From the NCBI GenBank assembly GCA_903822435.1, contig CAIJPE010000167.1:1-56750 (forward strand): DNA of 56,750 nt. Direction: 5' to 3'. The position numbers were made by a program, and so were the translations under genes. Source of the DNA: an uncultured beta proteobacterium (GTDB taxonomy: Bacteria; Pseudomonadota; Gammaproteobacteria; Burkholderiales; Burkholderiaceae_C). Below are positions 45,563 to 56,100 of this stretch, piece by piece (position 1 is the first letter of the stretch; each line of letters begins with the position of its first letter). Under the pieces are notes generated by a model that searched no databases, was not told the DNA's origin, and saw only the letters and a program-made list of their open reading frames with translations.

Positions 45563-46205
45563 CCAGTTGTTGCGGACCTCGTGGTCATCCCACTGCACGG
45601 GCATCGGCACCTCGGCGCAGAAGCGGTGCTTGTTGACGTCCAGCAGGTTGTAGGCAAAGGCCCCCGGAAGTCGTCCAGCGTCTGCGCCACCTGCGACTTG
45701 GCCCGGTGTGATCAGGTTCTTCAAAGGGTGCCGTCGTCCAGCGTCACTTCGGGCGCGATCGGGCCGTCGGCGTAGATCTGGTCGCCCGAGTGGATGAAGA
45801 AGTCGGGCTCGAAGCGGCGCATGGCCTCGTACACGCGGTAGCCGCCGAAGGCCTCGTTGATGCCCCAGCCCTGGCCGGCCTCATCGCCTGAGAAGGCGAA
45901 CACCACGTCTCGGGGTTCTGTGGCGGGCGGGCGAAAGCGCCCCGGCAGCGGTGCGCTCAGGGCCGAGGGGTCGGCCAGGCACTGGAATACCACGCGGTAG
46001 AAGTCGGTCTGGCCCGCCTTCGGCCCGCCCAGGTCCAGGCGCGCGGTGAAGTCGGTGTTCTCGAGTGCGGCCGGCCCGGTGATGTCGCCGCTCATCAGGC
46101 CGTGGGGCGTCTGCGGGCGGGCGCTTTCAGCCGTCACCCAGCGCAACACGGGCCGGCGGTGTGTGGCCCCGAATTCCGGTGGTTCAGGCGGGTCCGCGCT
46201 CAAGA
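45563..46205 (-). pseudogene. PhoD-type alkaline phosphatase remnant
   Basis: Pieces of a PhoD-family phosphatase in different minus-strand frames. The upstream piece contains D-F-T-A-R-L-D-L, F-S-G-D-E-A-G-Q-G-W-G-I-N, and F-F-I-H-S-G-D-Q-I-Y-A-D-G-P-I, then stops at about 45721. Restoring one base gives W-K-N-L; further indels near 45700 and 45665 are needed before A-F-A-Y-N-L-L-D-V-N-K-H and V-Q-W-D-D-H-E-V-R-N-N-W. The sequence then ends abruptly at about 45563, and everything C-terminal (more than half of the family) is missing. No start codon or Tat signal is evident. A dead gene fragment. Confidence 0.82.
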
Positions 46206-46214
46206 TTGCATCCT

Positions 46215-48863
46215 TCAATCGAGGCCCGCATTGCCCATGGCCGCCGGCGCGCTGTCGGTCAGCACGGCTTGCACCACGCTGCCCAGCTGCTCGAAGGCGT
46301 ATTCCTTGAACAGCACCGCGCGCACGCCGGCCGCCCGGGCGCGGGCCTTGAGTTCTTCGGTCACGTAGCCCGATGTGATCACCACCGGAAGGCCAGGCGC
46401 CACGGCCTTCATCGCCTCGGCCAGCTCGACGCCCGACATGGTGGGCATGTTGTAGTCGGTGACGACGATGTCGAAGTCCCCGGGGTGGGCGCGCACCTGC
46501 TCCAGCGCCATGGAGGCGGAGGCCACGCGGCTGACCCGGTAGCCGGCGCTTTCGAGCAGCGCCTGCACGGTCAGGGCCACCACCTCGTCGTCGTCCACGT
46601 AAAGCACGTGCTCGCCGTGGCCCTGACCATGCCCGGGCGCCGCGACCTCGACGGCCGGCGGCTCGCCCGGGCCGTCGGCCAGCGGAAGCCGGATGTCGAA
46701 GCGGGCGCCGGCACCCGGTTCGCTCTGCAACTCGATGGTGCCGCCACTGGCGTTGACGATGCCGTGCACCACCGACAGCCCGAGGCCCGTGCCCTGGCCC
46801 ACGGGCTTGGTGGTGAAGAAGGGCTCGAAGACCCGAAGGCGGGTGTCCTCGTCCATGCCGCTGCCGTTGTCCTGCACGCGCAGCCGGGCCCACCCCAGTC
46901 CTTCGCCCGGAACCCGCTCCAGGCTCAGGTGCACCCAACCCGCCTGGCCGTGCAGGGCCTGCCAGGCGTTGGTGCACAGGTTCAGCACCACCTGCTGCAC
47001 CTGCGAAGCGTCCACCACGGCGTAAAGCGGCTCGGGGCTGAGGTCGGCCTTGAGCTGCACGCCGGCCGGCAGGGTGGCGCGCAGGAGCGCGAGGGACTCT
47101 TCCACCAGGGGCTGCAGCGGCTGGGCCGTGCGCGAGGGCGGGCTGCGACGGCTGAAGGTCATGATCTGCTGCACCAGCGCGCGGCCACGTGTGGCGGCGC
47201 GCTGGATCAGCTCGAGGTTGCGTTGCAGCGCGGGGTCGGCCGCGGCGCCCATCCGGGCGAGGGCCACGTTGCCCAGGATGGCGGCCAGCACGTTGTTGAA
47301 GTCGTGGGCCACGCCGCCGGCCAGCGTGCCGATGGACTCCATCTTCTGCGATTCCCGCAGCCGCACTTCCATGTCCCGACGCTCGGTGACGTCCCTCACG
47401 ATCACGCTGGAGACGAGCCGGCCGCCCGGGCCGGTCTCGCTGTAGGTGCTGGTGGTGACCTCGGCTTCGAAGAGGCTGCCGTCGGCGCGGCGCAACCGCA
47501 CCTGGCCCTGGGCACTGCCGCTGCCCTGCCGTTCCATGCGCAGCGCAGCGGCGCGGGGGTCGCTGTAGTCGATCAACTCATGGTTCGGGGCCGCCTTCAA
47601 CTGCTCTTCGGTGCAGCGGAACAGCGCGCAGGCCGCGGGGTTGGCGGCGAGCACCGTCCCGTTGGGCACCGTGCGCATCACCGCGTCCAGGCTGTGCGTG
47701 AAGAGCATGCGATAGCGGCTCTCGCTGCGCTGCAGGTTCTCGCGTTCGGCCTGCAGCTGTCCGCGGCCCTGATGGATCAGGTTCGCGGCCCGCACGTTGG
47801 CTTGCACCAGCACGTGGGTCATCACTGCCAAAGAGGCCGAAAGCGCAAGGCCCAGCGCGGCCAGCCACAAGGTGGCGTCTTCCAGAACCGGCGGCGCGCC
47901 ATCGGGCATGACGGCAATGTCCCAGACGCGGTTGGCCACCCCGATGCGGGCGGTGATGGCCGTTGCCGGTTCCGCTGCCTGGGCCTGCGATGGCTGCGGC
48001 GGCGCGCTTGCAAGCCAGGCGCTGTCGAAGATCAGGCCGTTGCGGCCCTCGGCCAGCGCCTGGGGATCCTGGATGCGCAGGCCGGCATGCCGCAGCAGTT
48101 CGGACGGCAACACGCTGCGCACCAAGTCGGCCGTGCGGAACGACACCCCCACCACGCCCTGCACGGCCTGGACGCGCTCGGCCGGCGTCTCGGGCGTCTG
48201 CCCGCTGGTGTAAACGGCCGCGCGGATGACGACGCTGGTCAGCTGCGGCTGCCCCTGGGTGTCGCGGTCGCGGGCCAGCAGGACCGGTCCCGTGGCGACA
48301 TAGACCCCGCCGGCCACGGCGGCATCGACGGCAGCGCGGTACTGCTGGGCGGGGTCGTACAGGTCATAGCCGAAACTGGGCTCGTTGGGGGGGTAGTTGT
48401 GCCGCAGCACCATGTACGACTGGCGCTGCCCGGGTGGTCGGATGTCGAAACCGGGATGCCCCCCGGGGGTCAGGGAGCGGTCTGCGCGCACGGCGTCCAC
48501 GTAGGCCCGCCGCGAGTCGCCCGGCACGAAGTCGGCCATGAATGTCAGGGCCAGACCCGGAAACCGCCGCTGCAGCGAGATGGCCTCGACGTAGCGGCTG
48601 AACTCCATGTCGGAGGGCGCCGAGCGCAAGGCGCCGAACACCCGCAGCCCGGGCAGCGTGTCCATGTAGGACTGGATGCGGCCCGACAGGGCCTGCGCAA
48701 AGGCCTCGGTCTGGCGCTCCTGCGCCGTGCGGGCTTCCCGTGCGGTGGTCCGGACCGACCATGCGCACAGCGTGCCGCTGAGCACCAGGCACAACACCAG
48801 CACCGCCGCTGGCAGCCAGCGCATGCCGGCGACTTCTCGCCAGTTCGACGCGTGTTCGGTCAT
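46215..48863 (-). CDS. CHASE-PAS hybrid sensor histidine kinase/response regulator
   Basis: An 882-aa inner-membrane sensor kinase. The first membrane helix is at about 16-36, a periplasmic CHASE domain follows (near 85-260, with R-F-P-G-L-A-L-T and P-P-G-Q-R-Q-S-Y), and a second helix lies near 330-350. A PAS domain spans about 385-500. HisKA has H520 in V-A-H-D-F-N-N, and the HATPase has N-L-C-T-N-A-W and D-N-G-S-G-M. A C-terminal receiver has D803 in V-V-T-D-Y-N-M. The H-D-F-N-N type usually works as an HK4-class kinase with its own receiver. Target regulator is not nearby. Ligand unknown. Confidence 0.92.
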   Translation of the reverse strand: MTEHASNWREVAGMRWLPAAVLVLCLVLSGTLCAWSVRTTAREARTAQERQTEAFAQALSGRIQSYMDTLPGLRVFGALRSAPSDMEFSRYVEAISLQRRFPGLALTFMADFVPGDSRRAYVDAVRADRSLTPGGHPGFDIRPPGQRQSYMVLRHNYPPNEPSFGYDLYDPAQQYRAAVDAAVAGGVYVATGPVLLARDRDTQGQPQLTSVVIRAAVYTSGQTPETPAERVQAVQGVVGVSFRTADLVRSVLPSELLRHAGLRIQDPQALAEGRNGLIFDSAWLASAPPQPSQAQAAEPATAITARIGVANRVWDIAVMPDGAPPVLEDATLWLAALGLALSASLAVMTHVLVQANVRAANLIHQGRGQLQAERENLQRSESRYRMLFTHSLDAVMRTVPNGTVLAANPAACALFRCTEEQLKAAPNHELIDYSDPRAAALRMERQGSGSAQGQVRLRRADGSLFEAEVTTSTYSETGPGGRLVSSVIVRDVTERRDMEVRLRESQKMESIGTLAGGVAHDFNNVLAAILGNVALARMGAAADPALQRNLELIQRAATRGRALVQQIMTFSRRSPPSRTAQPLQPLVEESLALLRATLPAGVQLKADLSPEPLYAVVDASQVQQVVLNLCTNAWQALHGQAGWVHLSLERVPGEGLGWARLRVQDNGSGMDEDTRLRVFEPFFTTKPVGQGTGLGLSVVHGIVNASGGTIELQSEPGAGARFDIRLPLADGPGEPPAVEVAAPGHGQGHGEHVLYVDDDEVVALTVQALLESAGYRVSRVASASMALEQVRAHPGDFDIVVTDYNMPTMSGVELAEAMKAVAPGLPVVITSGYVTEELKARARAAGVRAVLFKEYAFEQLGSVVQAVLTDSAPAAMGNAGLD

Positions 48864-48949
48864 GGCCTGTCCGGGCTGGATCCAACGCCCACTCTAACCG
48901 TGGCACGCCAAGTTGTCTTTGCCGCGTTGCTGCGTGGCACAGCAGGCAC

Positions 48950-50530
48950 TCAGGTGCCGTACAGCCCCTCGAAGCGTTGCCGCAGGACGCGCTTGAGCAG
49001 CTTGCCGCTGGGGTTCTTGGGCAGGGCGTCGACGAAGACGACCGACTTGGGCGACTTGAAGTGCGCCAGTTGCCCCGCGCAATGCGCCAGCACCTGCGCT
49101 TCGTCCAGCTGTGCGCCCGGCTTGCACACCACCACGGCCGTGACCGCTTCGATCCAGCGCGGGTGCGGCACGCCGATCACCGCCACTTCGCTCACGCCGG
49201 GCAGGCGGTACAGCGCCTCTTCGACCTCGCGGCTGGCCACGTTCTCGCCGCCGGTCTTGATCATGTCCTTCTTGCGGTCGACCACGCTGATGTAGCCCTC
49301 GTCGTCGACGGTGGCCAGGTCGCCGGAATGGAACCAGCCTCCCTCGAAGGCCGCCGCCGTGCGCTCGGCGTCGTGGAAGTAGCCCAGCAGCAGCTGCGGC
49401 GAGCGGTGGACGATCTCGCCGATCTCGCCGGGTTGCACGTCCTGCATGCGGTCGTCCACCACGCGGGTTTCGACGTTCAACGCGGGGCGGCCCGCCGAGC
49501 CGGGCTTGCGCAGCTGGTCTTCGGGCTTGAGCACGGTGGCCAGCGGCGCGATCTCGGTCTGGCCGTAGAAATTCCACAGCCGCATCTGCGGCAGGCGTTC
49601 CACCAGTTCGCGCATCACCGCCACGGGCATGATCGAGGCGCCGTAGTAGCCCTTGCGCAGGCTGGACAGGTCGTGCTGGTCGAACAGCGGGCTGCGCAGC
49701 ACGGCGATCCACACCGTGGGCGGCAGGAAGAACTGGCTTACCCGGTGCGCCGCGATCAGGGGCAGCAGGTTCTCGGGTGTCGGCTTGGCCGTGATGAGGC
49801 TGGTGCTGCCCAGGTACACGCTCGGGCCCAGGAACACATCGAGCTGGGCGCAGTGGTACAGCGGCAGCGCGTGCAGCACCACGTCGGCTTCGGCCATCTC
49901 GCCTTCGATGATGCAGCTGACGTACTGGTCGATGACGGCGCCGTGGGTGAGCATGGCGCCCTTGGGCAGGCTCTCGGTGCCGCTGGTGTAGACGATCTGC
50001 AGCAGGTGGTGGCGATCGAACTCGGGCTCGGGGCAGGGGTGAGCCTGCAGGTCGGTGGCAGCCAGGGCATGGAAATCGAGGCAGCCCTCGGGGCAGGTGC
50101 CGCCTTCCTCACCGGGCAGCCAGAGGAAGCGGGTGATCAGGGTGTCGCGCCCGGCGGCCTCGCGGCCCAGCGCGGCCAGGCCGCTGTCGACGGCCAGCAG
50201 CTTCACGCCGGCATGGCGCAGGATGTAGGCGGCTTCGTCCGCGTTCAGCATGAAATTCACCGGGACCATGACGGCGCCCAGCCGGGCCAGCGCGAAGCGC
50301 AAGGCCGCAAAGCCATGCGAGTTGCGCGCCAGCACACCCACGTGCTCGCCCTTGGCCACGCCTTGGGCATGCAGCCCCGCGGCCAAACGGCTGACGATGG
50401 CGTCGAACTCGGCCCAGGTCCAGCGCGTGCCGCCGCACACGATGCCGGTCTTGCGCGGCAGCCGCGCAGCCGTGCGGTGCAGCAGATCGGACAGGGTCTG
50501 GCGGCGCAGGGCAGGGTGGAGATTCATCAT
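48950..50530 (-). CDS. AMP-binding acyl-CoA synthetase
   Basis: A 526-aa ANL-superfamily ligase that activates a carboxylic acid as acyl-AMP and acyl-CoA. The phosphate loop is Y-T-S-G-T-E-S-L-P-K-G-A near 182-193. Y-G-Q-T-E is near 318, Y-F-H-D-A-E-R-T near 384, the H-S-G-D-L-A-T-V-D-D-E-G-Y motif near 399, and the C-terminal catalytic Lys in N-P-S-G-K-L-L-K-R near 508. In the phosphate loop the usual T-G-x-P-K position reads E-S-L-P-K, still compatible with function. Similar to long- or medium-chain fatty acid ligases; acyl specificity unknown. Either of two adjacent ATGs may be the start. Confidence 0.9.
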   Translation of the reverse strand: MMNLHPALRRQTLSDLLHRTAARLPRKTGIVCGGTRWTWAEFDAIVSRLAAGLHAQGVAKGEHVGVLARNSHGFAALRFALARLGAVMVPVNFMLNADEAAYILRHAGVKLLAVDSGLAALGREAAGRDTLITRFLWLPGEEGGTCPEGCLDFHALAATDLQAHPCPEPEFDRHHLLQIVYTSGTESLPKGAMLTHGAVIDQYVSCIIEGEMAEADVVLHALPLYHCAQLDVFLGPSVYLGSTSLITAKPTPENLLPLIAAHRVSQFFLPPTVWIAVLRSPLFDQHDLSSLRKGYYGASIMPVAVMRELVERLPQMRLWNFYGQTEIAPLATVLKPEDQLRKPGSAGRPALNVETRVVDDRMQDVQPGEIGEIVHRSPQLLLGYFHDAERTAAAFEGGWFHSGDLATVDDEGYISVVDRKKDMIKTGGENVASREVEEALYRLPGVSEVAVIGVPHPRWIEAVTAVVVCKPGAQLDEAQVLAHCAGQLAHFKSPKSVVFVDALPKNPSGKLLKRVLRQRFEGLYGT

Positions 50531-50611
50531 TCGTCCCGAGGGTGGGTCCGAACGTAGCCCCTGCCGCCGCCAGGGGCCATTGGGGGCACCCCGAATCGGC
50601 CGCGGCAGCGA

Positions 50612-50929
50612 TCAGGGCGTGAAGGCCAGCTCAGCGCGCGGCTGCAGCAGCACCACGTCGGTGTCGGCGATGGCCACGCAGGGCAGCACCCAACCCTCTT
50701 CCTGCTCGTCGGCCGACAGGCCCGGCCACTCGATGCGGTGGTGCACGTCGCCTTCCAGAAGGAGTGCGATGCACTCGCGGCAGGTGCCGTTGCGGCAGGA
50801 CCGGGGCAGCGAGACGCCTGCGGCCAAGGCCGCCTCCAGCAGGCTCTGGCCGTTCATGACCGGCACGCTCAAGCCCAGGGGCCGGAGCTGGAGCTTGTGA
50901 TGTCCGAGCGGCGAGATCGTGCCGATCAA
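50612..50929 (-). CDS. 2Fe-2S ferredoxin-type protein
   Basis: A 105-aa plant-type ferredoxin. Ligands are C-R-N-G-T-C-R-E-C near 45-53 (C-x4-C-x2-C) and L-P-C near 83. It opens with the usual beta-strand and N-G-Q-S-L-L-E-A-A-L helix. It overlaps by ATGA the small unknown gene upstream, so they form a two-gene operon. Partner oxidoreductase not visible. Confidence 0.87.
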   Translation of the reverse strand: MIGTISPLGHHKLQLRPLGLSVPVMNGQSLLEAALAAGVSLPRSCRNGTCRECIALLLEGDVHHRIEWPGLSADEQEEGWVLPCVAIADTDVVLLQPRAELAFTP

Positions 50930-51237
50930 CGGGGTGCCAGGCGCTGGCCAGGGGCCGGATCCGGTCGAACCGGCACGCCCACCGGCAGGCGCGGCACCCG
51001 CAGGTGCTCTGCGGCTGCCCGCTCACCGCAATCCAGGTGGCTGAAGATGAACCGGTAGGCCATGCCCCTGGCGCCCAGCATCAGCGCGAAGCCGGGTGCC
51101 ACTTCGGCGCCGTGCAGCCTGGCGTCGACGAGGGGAAGATCGGCGGTGCAATGCGCGACGTGGTGACGTCCGGCCTCGTCCATCAGCGCGACAAGGCGGG
51201 TACTCGTGTTCGTATCGAAGACGATGAACTCGTGCAT
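50926..51237 (-). CDS. Small conserved-looking protein of unknown function
   Basis: A 103-aa protein, start M-H-E-F-I-V-F-D-T-N-T-S-T-R. No family recognised. It has a compact mix of strands with two His in R-H-H-V-A-H-C and D-C-G-E-R-A-A-A-E-H-L-R-V-P-R-L-P near the end; one or two Cys are present. It is tightly coupled to the ferredoxin gene (ATGA overlap), so it may be its partner or an assembly helper. The open frame extends upstream of 51237 but overlaps the divergent gene there and lacks support. Confidence 0.65.
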   Translation of the reverse strand: MHEFIVFDTNTSTRLVALMDEAGRHHVAHCTADLPLVDARLHGAEVAPGFALMLGARGMAYRFIFSHLDCGERAAAEHLRVPRLPVGVPVRPDPAPGQRLAPR

Positions 51238-51441
51238 GAGGGCCCCCAGGTGATCGAAAGGCTCCAGATGGCTCTGGAGGACGGATCGATTCGTGCAATG
51301 CTGCACAGTACACCGGGAGCGTGGCGGCCGTGTGGTTCGGCGCGCAGAAGTTACATTGCTGACGTATGGACAGGCCGCGCAACGGGCCACACGTCGTGCT
51401 TCGGTGCCCATGCTAGCGCTGACATCGGCTACGCTGCGTCC

Positions 51442-53010
51442 ATGACGAACCTGCCTGCCCGTACCGGTGCCGATCTGCTCTGCGAGACCCTGCTGGCGCA
51501 GGGCGTCGATCACTGCTTCGCCAACCCCGGCACCTCCGAGATGCACTTCGTGGCGGCGCTCGACCGCCAGCCCGGCATGCGCTGCGTGCTGGGCCTGGCC
51601 GAGGGCGTGGTCACGGGCGCGGCCGACGGCTATGCCCGAATGGCCGACCGGCCGGCCTGTACGCTGCTGCACACAGGGCCGGGGCTGGCCAACGGCCTGG
51701 CCAACCTGCACAACGCACGCCGCGCCTTCACCCCGATCGTCAACGTGGTGGGCGACCATGCCACCCACCATGCCGAGCACGATGCCCCGCTGGCCTCGGA
51801 CATCGAAGGCCTGGCGCGGCCCATGTCGCATTGGGTGGGCCGCAGCACCTCGGCCGCCGGTCTGGGTGAGTTGGCGCGGCAGGCCGTGCAGGCGGCCCGC
51901 AGGCCACCTGGCGGCATCGCCACGCTGATCCTGCCGGCCGACCACGCGTGGTCGGCCGTCGACGTGGCAGCGCCGATGTTCCAGGCGCCGCCCGGGGCGC
52001 TGCCGCCGCGTGAGTCGGCCCTGGCCGAAGCGGCGGCGGCCTTGCGCCGGCCCGGGGCGGTGCTGATGGTGGCCGGCCGTGCCCTGCGCGACGAGGGCCT
52101 CGCGCTGGCGGCCCGGGTCTGTGCCGCCACGGGCGCACGTCTCTTGACGCAGCAGGCCAATGCGCGCGTGGAGCGCGGCCTGGGCCGCGTGATGATCGAT
52201 CGCGTGCCGTACGTCGTGGACCAGGCGCTGGAGTCGCTCAGGGACTCGCGCTGCCTGGTGCTGGTGGGGGCCAAGGCGCCGGTGGGCTTCTTCGCCTACC
52301 CCGGCAAGCCGGGCAGCATGCTGCCGACCGGCTGCCCCGTGCTGGTGGCCAGCGCGCCCGAGGAAGACGGCATGGCCGCCCTGCGCGACCTGGCCCTGCG
52401 CTGCGGCGCTGCCGCCGATGCCCATCGGCCGATGCTGGCGCAACGCCGCGACCTGCCACTGCCGCGGGGCGCGCTGACCGCATCGGCCGTGGCGCAGGCG
52501 GTGGTGGCGCTGATGCCAGAGCAGGCCATCGTCTGCGACGAGAGCGTCAGCTCGGGCCGCGACTTCTTCCCCATGAGCTGGCACGCCGCCCCGCACGACT
52601 ACCTGCAGATCACCGGCGGCGCCATCGGCATCGGCCTGCCGCTGGCCACCGGCGCGGCCATCGCCGCCCCGGGGCGCCGCGTCGTTGCGCTGCAGGCCGA
52701 CGGCAGCGCGATGTACACCCTGCCCGCGCTGTGGACCCAGGCCCGCGAGCGCCTGGACGTGGTGACCATCCTCTACTCGAACCGCCGCTATGCCATCCTG
52801 CATGGCGAGTACGCGCAGGTCGGCGCCGGTGCGCCAGGGGCCAACGCCAGGCGCCTGTTCGACCTGGTGGACCCCGAGCTGGACTGGGTGCGGATCGCCC
52901 AGGGCCTGGGCGTGGAAGCCGCGCGCGCCGACACGGCCGAGCGCTTCAGCGATGTCCTGGCAGCGGCCCTGGGGCGGCGCGGGCCGTTCCTGATCGAGGC
53001 CGTCATCTGA
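51442..53010 (+). CDS. Acetolactate synthase large-subunit-like ThDP enzyme
   Basis: A 522-aa thiamine diphosphate enzyme. The N-terminal domain has F-A-N-P-G-T-S-E-M near 30-38, and the catalytic Glu is in L-A-E-G-V-V-T-G-A-A-D-G-Y-A-R near 52-66. The ThDP motif is Q-A-D-G-S-A-M-Y-T near 416, and the tail continues with N-R-R-Y-A-I-L. It resembles the stand-alone IlvB/benzoylformate-decarboxylase-like proteins common in Burkholderiales, without an IlvN subunit gene beside it. A role in 2-oxo acid chemistry is likely; a housekeeping valine/leucine role is less so. The 204-bp upstream gap contains no gene. Confidence 0.88.
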   Translation: MTNLPARTGADLLCETLLAQGVDHCFANPGTSEMHFVAALDRQPGMRCVLGLAEGVVTGAADGYARMADRPACTLLHTGPGLANGLANLHNARRAFTPIVNVVGDHATHHAEHDAPLASDIEGLARPMSHWVGRSTSAAGLGELARQAVQAARRPPGGIATLILPADHAWSAVDVAAPMFQAPPGALPPRESALAEAAAALRRPGAVLMVAGRALRDEGLALAARVCAATGARLLTQQANARVERGLGRVMIDRVPYVVDQALESLRDSRCLVLVGAKAPVGFFAYPGKPGSMLPTGCPVLVASAPEEDGMAALRDLALRCGAAADAHRPMLAQRRDLPLPRGALTASAVAQAVVALMPEQAIVCDESVSSGRDFFPMSWHAAPHDYLQITGGAIGIGLPLATGAAIAAPGRRVVALQADGSAMYTLPALWTQARERLDVVTILYSNRRYAILHGEYAQVGAGAPGANARRLFDLVDPELDWVRIAQGLGVEAARADTAERFSDVLAAALGRRGPFLIEAVI

Positions 53011-53129
53011 GCGCCGGAGGCACTTCGCGATGCCCGGCGGTGTGGCTGGAACCGACGCCATTCAGACATCACTGGCTCGGCTTTTGAGCCACTGACAGGG
53101 CAAGATGCAGGTTTCGGCGCGCCAAGCTC

Positions 53130-56100
53130 ATGCAGTCCCCGCATCCATCCGGTCTTCTCATCCTGCACGGCAATCGGCTCGAGCTGCTGGCCGAGGCCAC
53201 CTTCGCCTGGCTGTCGGCCCATCCGCTGGGCCCGCTGGAAGAAGAAACCTTCCTCGTCCAGAGCAACGGCATGGCCGAGTGGCTGAAGATGGAACTGGCC
53301 GCGGCCCATGGCATCTGCGCGGCCACGCGCGTCGAACTGCCGGCGCGCTTCATCTGGCGCGCCTACCGCGCCGTGCTGGGCCGGGCCGCCGTGCCGGCCA
53401 TCCCGGCCATGGACAAGCTGCCGCTCACCTGGCGCCTGATGGCCCTGCTGCCCGAACTGGCCGGCCTGCCGGGCTTCGAACCCGTCGGCGGCTTCCTCGG
53501 CAACGGTGATGCGGTCCGCCGGCTGCAGCTGGCGCAGCGCCTGGCCGACTTGTACGACCAATACCAGGTCTACCGGAGCGACTGGCTGCAGGATTGGGAA
53601 CAAGGCCTCGACCGGATCCGCGCCGAGCCCGGTAGCGGCCCGGGCTCTGCAGCGCGGGTGCCGGCAGATCAGGCCTGGCAGCCGGCCCTGTGGCGGGCCG
53701 CCCTGGCCGGCTTGTCCGAGCGCGAGCGGCAAGCCACCCGCGCCATGCTGCATCAGCGCTTCCTGGCCGCGTTGCGCACGCCGGGCGACTGGCCGCTGTT
53801 GCCCCGGCGTGTGGTGCTCTTCGGCACCACCCACATTCCACACCAGACGCTCGAAGCGATTGCCGCCCTCTCGGCCCGCACCCAGGTGTTGATGGCCGTG
53901 CCCAATCCCTGCCGCTTCCACTGGGCCGACATCATCGACGGCCGGGAGCTGCTTCGCGCTGCGCAGCGCCGCCATCCCCTGCGCGAAGGCCGCGACCTGG
54001 CCGCCGTGCCGCTGCAGGACATGCACGCGCACGGCCATCCGCTGCTGGCCGCGTGGGGGCGCCAGGGCCGTGACTTCGTGCGCCAGCTCGATGCCTTCGA
54101 CGACGTGCAGCAGGCGCGCAAGCGCTTCGAGGTGCCGCGTGTCGACCACTTCGACGAAGCGCCCGACAAAACGCTGCTGCAGCAGGTGCAGGCCCGCATC
54201 CGGGACCTCGTGCCCTTGGCCGAGCACGCTGCCACCGCTTTGCCGCCGGATGACCGCTCGATCGTCTTCCACGTGGCCCACAGCGCGCAGCGCGAGACCG
54301 AGATCCTGCACGACCAACTGCTGCACCTGCTGGCCCATCCGCCGGGCGGCAAGGCCCTCAATCCTCGCGACATCGTGGTGATGGTGCCCGATATCGACGC
54401 CTTCGCGCCGGCCATCCGCTCGGTCTTCGGGCAGTACGCGCGGGGCCATGCGCGTCAGATCCCCTGGGGTATCGCCGACCAGCGCGAGCGCGGCCACCAC
54501 CCGCTGCTGGTGGCCCTGGAGTGGCTGCTGCGTGCGCCGCAGCAGCGCTTCACGTTCAGCGAGCTCCGTGACCTGCTGGACGTGCCGGCCGTGGCCCGGC
54601 GCTTCGGCATCGAAGCCGACGACCTGCCCACGCTGGTAGCCTGGATCGAGGGTGCGGGCGTGCGCTGGGGCCTGCATGCGGGGCAGCGCGGCCAGCTCGG
54701 TCTGGCGGCCTGCGGCGAAGACAACACCTGGCGCTTCGGCCTGCGCCGCATGCTCCTGGGCTACGCCACGGGCGATCTGGGCTCCGGGCACGCCGACATC
54801 GAGCCCTATGCCGAGGTGGCCGGCCTCTCGGCCACCCTGGCCGGCGCCCTGGCCGAGCTGCTGGCGGTGCTCGATCCCTGGTGGGCCGACAGCGCCGTGC
54901 CGCGCGCGCCGCCGGCTTGGGGCCTGCGCTTGCGCAGCCTGTTGCAACAGGTCTTCGCCGCCACCGACGATGAAGAGCGCGCCGTGCTGGCGGCGCTGGA
55001 CGATGCGTTGTCGGCCTGGCTGCAGGCCTGCGAGGCGGCCGGCTTCGAAGACCCGGTCGACGTTGCCGTCGCCCGCGAGGCCTGGCTCGATGCGGTGGAC
55101 GAGCCCGGGGTCTCGCGCCGATTCAGGGCTGGCGGGGTCACCTTCTGCACCCTCTTGCCGATGCGCGCCATTCCCTTCGAAGTGGTGTGCCTCATGGGCA
55201 TGAACGATGGCGACTACCCGCGGCGCGGCGCACGCAGCGATTTCGACCTGATGGCGCTGCCGGGCCAGGCACGGCCGGGCGATCGTTCGCGGCGCGACGA
55301 TGACCGGCAGCTGATGCTCGACGCTCTGCTGTCGGCGCGCCGCGTGCTGTATGTCAGCTGGGCTGGCCGGAGCCCACGCGACAACCAGACGCAGCCGCCG
55401 TCGGTGCTGGTCTCGCAGTTGCGCGATTACCTGGGCGACGGCTGGGGCCCCGGGGTGGTGGCTTCGCGCACCACCGAGCACCCCCTGCAGCCCTTCAGCC
55501 GGCGGTACTTCGAACCCACGGCGGCGCCCGCCGGCGGCGGCGGCTTGTTTACCTACGCCAGCGAGTGGCGCGCGGGGCACGCGCCATCGCCGGCAGCGCC
55601 CGCACCCGTGTCCGTGCAAGCCGAAGCGGCCGCGCCCATGCCGCTGACCATGGCCGATCTCGTCGGCTTCCTGCGCAACCCCGTCAAGGCCTTCTTCCGC
55701 CAGCGCCTGCAGGTGCGCTTCGACGAGCGCCGCGCCTCGGCCGAGGACGATGAGCACTTCGTCACGGGCGGGCTCGACCGATGGCAGTTGATGGACGAGG
55801 TGCTGGCCGCCGCACGCCGCACGCTCGACGCCGCAGGCTCGCAGCCGGTGGCCCTGGCCGGCCTCGTCGAAGGCCAGGTGGCGCGCCTGAAGCGGGCCGG
55901 GCGGCTGCCCATGGCCGGCCCGGGTGCGCGGGTGCAGGCCGAACTGGCGGCCACCCTGAACCCGATGGTGGCCCACTGGCAGTCGCTGCAGGTGCTGCAC
56001 CCACAGCGGCTCGGCAAGTGGCCTTTGCGGCTGGCCGATCCACAGCAACCTGGCCTGGCCCTGGACGACTGGCTGGTAGGACTGCAGTCCACCGGGCAGG

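Noticed and set aside
46161..49295. A plus-strand frame of about 1040 codons across the sensor kinase
   Set aside because: Opposite-strand shadow; the minus strand has complete CHASE, PAS, kinase and receiver motifs.
51293..51306. GTGCA-ATGC-TGCAC dyad before the ThDP enzyme as an operator
   Set aside because: Only five-base arms with an asymmetric centre; expected by chance in this DNA.
53073..53091. Hairpin TGGCTC/GAGCCA before recC as a terminator
   Set aside because: Arms are only six bases with no T-run after them; too weak to call.
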